In this document: piece after piece, positions 63,706 through 64,000 of the stretch
Layout of the letters: each line of letters starts with the position of its first letter
Numbering within the stretch: position 1 is the first letter of the stretch
Assembly: GCF_013317235.1 (NCBI RefSeq)
Contig: NZ_WLCM01000002.1
Coordinates: forward strand, 177,584-241,583
Source of the DNA: Leisingera sp. ANG59
GTDB taxonomy: Bacteria; Pseudomonadota; Alphaproteobacteria; Rhodobacterales; Rhodobacteraceae
Reading direction: 5' to 3'
Length of the DNA: 64,000 nt
The notes under the pieces: generated by a model
What the model was told of the DNA's origin: nothing
The model's database searches: none
What the model saw: the letters and a program-made list of their open reading frames with translations, nothing else
Program-made: the position numbers and the translations under genes

Positions 63706-64000
63706 TTACTGGACGAGGCCCAACAGCGTATCGAGGCTTTGCTTCGCATCGCCGTAGAACATGCGGGTGTTCTCCTTGAAGAACAGGGGGTTCTCGATGC
63801 CGGAGTAGCCGGTGCCCTGGCCGCGTTTGGAGACGAAGACCTGTTTTGCCTTCCAGCACTCCAGAACCGGCATGCCGGCGATCGGCGAGTTGGGGTCCTC
63901 CTGGGCGGCCGGGTTCACGATGTCGTTGGAGCCGATCACGATGGCCACGTCGGTGGACGGGAAATCGTCGTTGATCTCGTCCATCTCCAGCACGATGTCG
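63706..64000 (-). CDS. pntB: NAD(P) transhydrogenase beta subunit, C-terminal end (cut by window edge)
   Basis: The visible 97 residues are the end of domain III, the NADP(H)-binding part of proton-translocating transhydrogenase. They contain [40 protein letters not shown] with the NADP-binding loop, and [19 protein letters not shown]. The enzyme uses the proton gradient built by complex I and others to make NADPH. The reading frame continues beyond the window (DIVLEM at the edge), so the start lies outside. A terminator follows. Confidence 0.94.
   Translation of the reverse strand, partial: DIVLEMDEINDDFPSTDVAIVIGSNDIVNPAAQEDPNSPIAGMPVLECWKAKQVFVSKRGQGTGYSGIENPLFFKENTRMFYGDAKQSLDTLLGLVQ

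Overview
This 64 kb window is chromosomal DNA of a high-GC alphaproteobacterium. It is almost certainly a marine Roseobacter-group Rhodobacteraceae close to Phaeobacter, Leisingera or Ruegeria. That placement is inferred from the nuo operon with its Rhodobacterales-specific extra genes, the nuoN-birA-coaX-rnj order, a DUF3422 gene beside pntB, the leucine-degradation cluster and the protein sequences themselves. No database search was run. The DNA is mainly core genome. I see no rRNA, tRNA, prophage, insertion sequence or CRISPR array.

Layout. Positions 1-2.8 kb hold a caspase-like peptidase cut by the left edge, a secreted amidohydrolase and a BrnA-like small protein. Positions 2.9-6.4 kb hold a hybrid histidine kinase divergent from prfC (RF3), with a perfect 10+10 bp inverted repeat between them. 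Positions 6.4-10.3 kb hold a glycosyltransferase, a DEAD-box helicase, a 59-residue small protein and an unrecognised 254-residue protein. Positions 10.4-13.6 kb hold rnj-coaX-birA on the minus strand.

Positions 13.6-31.4 kb hold the complete 14-gene complex I operon nuoA-N on the minus strand. At least seven non-canonical genes are threaded between subunits: two cysteine-free carboxymuconolactone-decarboxylase-like proteins, two lipoproteins, a DUF5333-like secreted protein, a MAPEG-type membrane protein and a small two-helix membrane protein. NuoE carries a long low-complexity linker and a helix-hairpin-helix domain. NuoL carries a His/Glu-rich repeat loop. The operon ends in a strong terminator after nuoN.

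Positions 31.5-40.5 kb hold a leucine/isovalerate degradation (liu) cluster: isovaleryl-CoA dehydrogenase, an acyl-CoA synthetase, both methylcrotonyl-CoA carboxylase subunits, hydroxymethylglutaryl-CoA lyase and an enoyl-CoA hydratase. An ompW gene on the opposite strand interrupts it. Both promoter regions of the cluster carry operator-like palindromes, but they are two different palindromes.

Positions 40.5-52.4 kb hold housekeeping and envelope genes: an SH3/DUF1236 protein, creA, a DegT-type aminotransferase, gph, glmU-glmS, a pyridoxamine-phosphate-oxidase-like protein, an AlkD-like protein, a lipoprotein, moaA, waaA and a family-4 glycosyltransferase. Positions 52.4-62.2 kb hold a divergent peptide or acyl-amino-acid uptake and hydrolysis module. 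On the minus strand are a fused ABC ATPase and three M20 amidohydrolases (two are tandem duplicates). On the plus strand are a binding protein and two permeases. The shared intergenic region has two adjacent inverted repeats. The window ends with a DUF3422 gene and the 3' end of pntB.

The least explained DNA is a pair of intergenic arrays 52 kb apart. Each has three GTGCAC-centred units at exactly 11 bp period followed by an inverted half-site. The other strong unknown is the set of accessory genes translationally coupled into the complex I operon.
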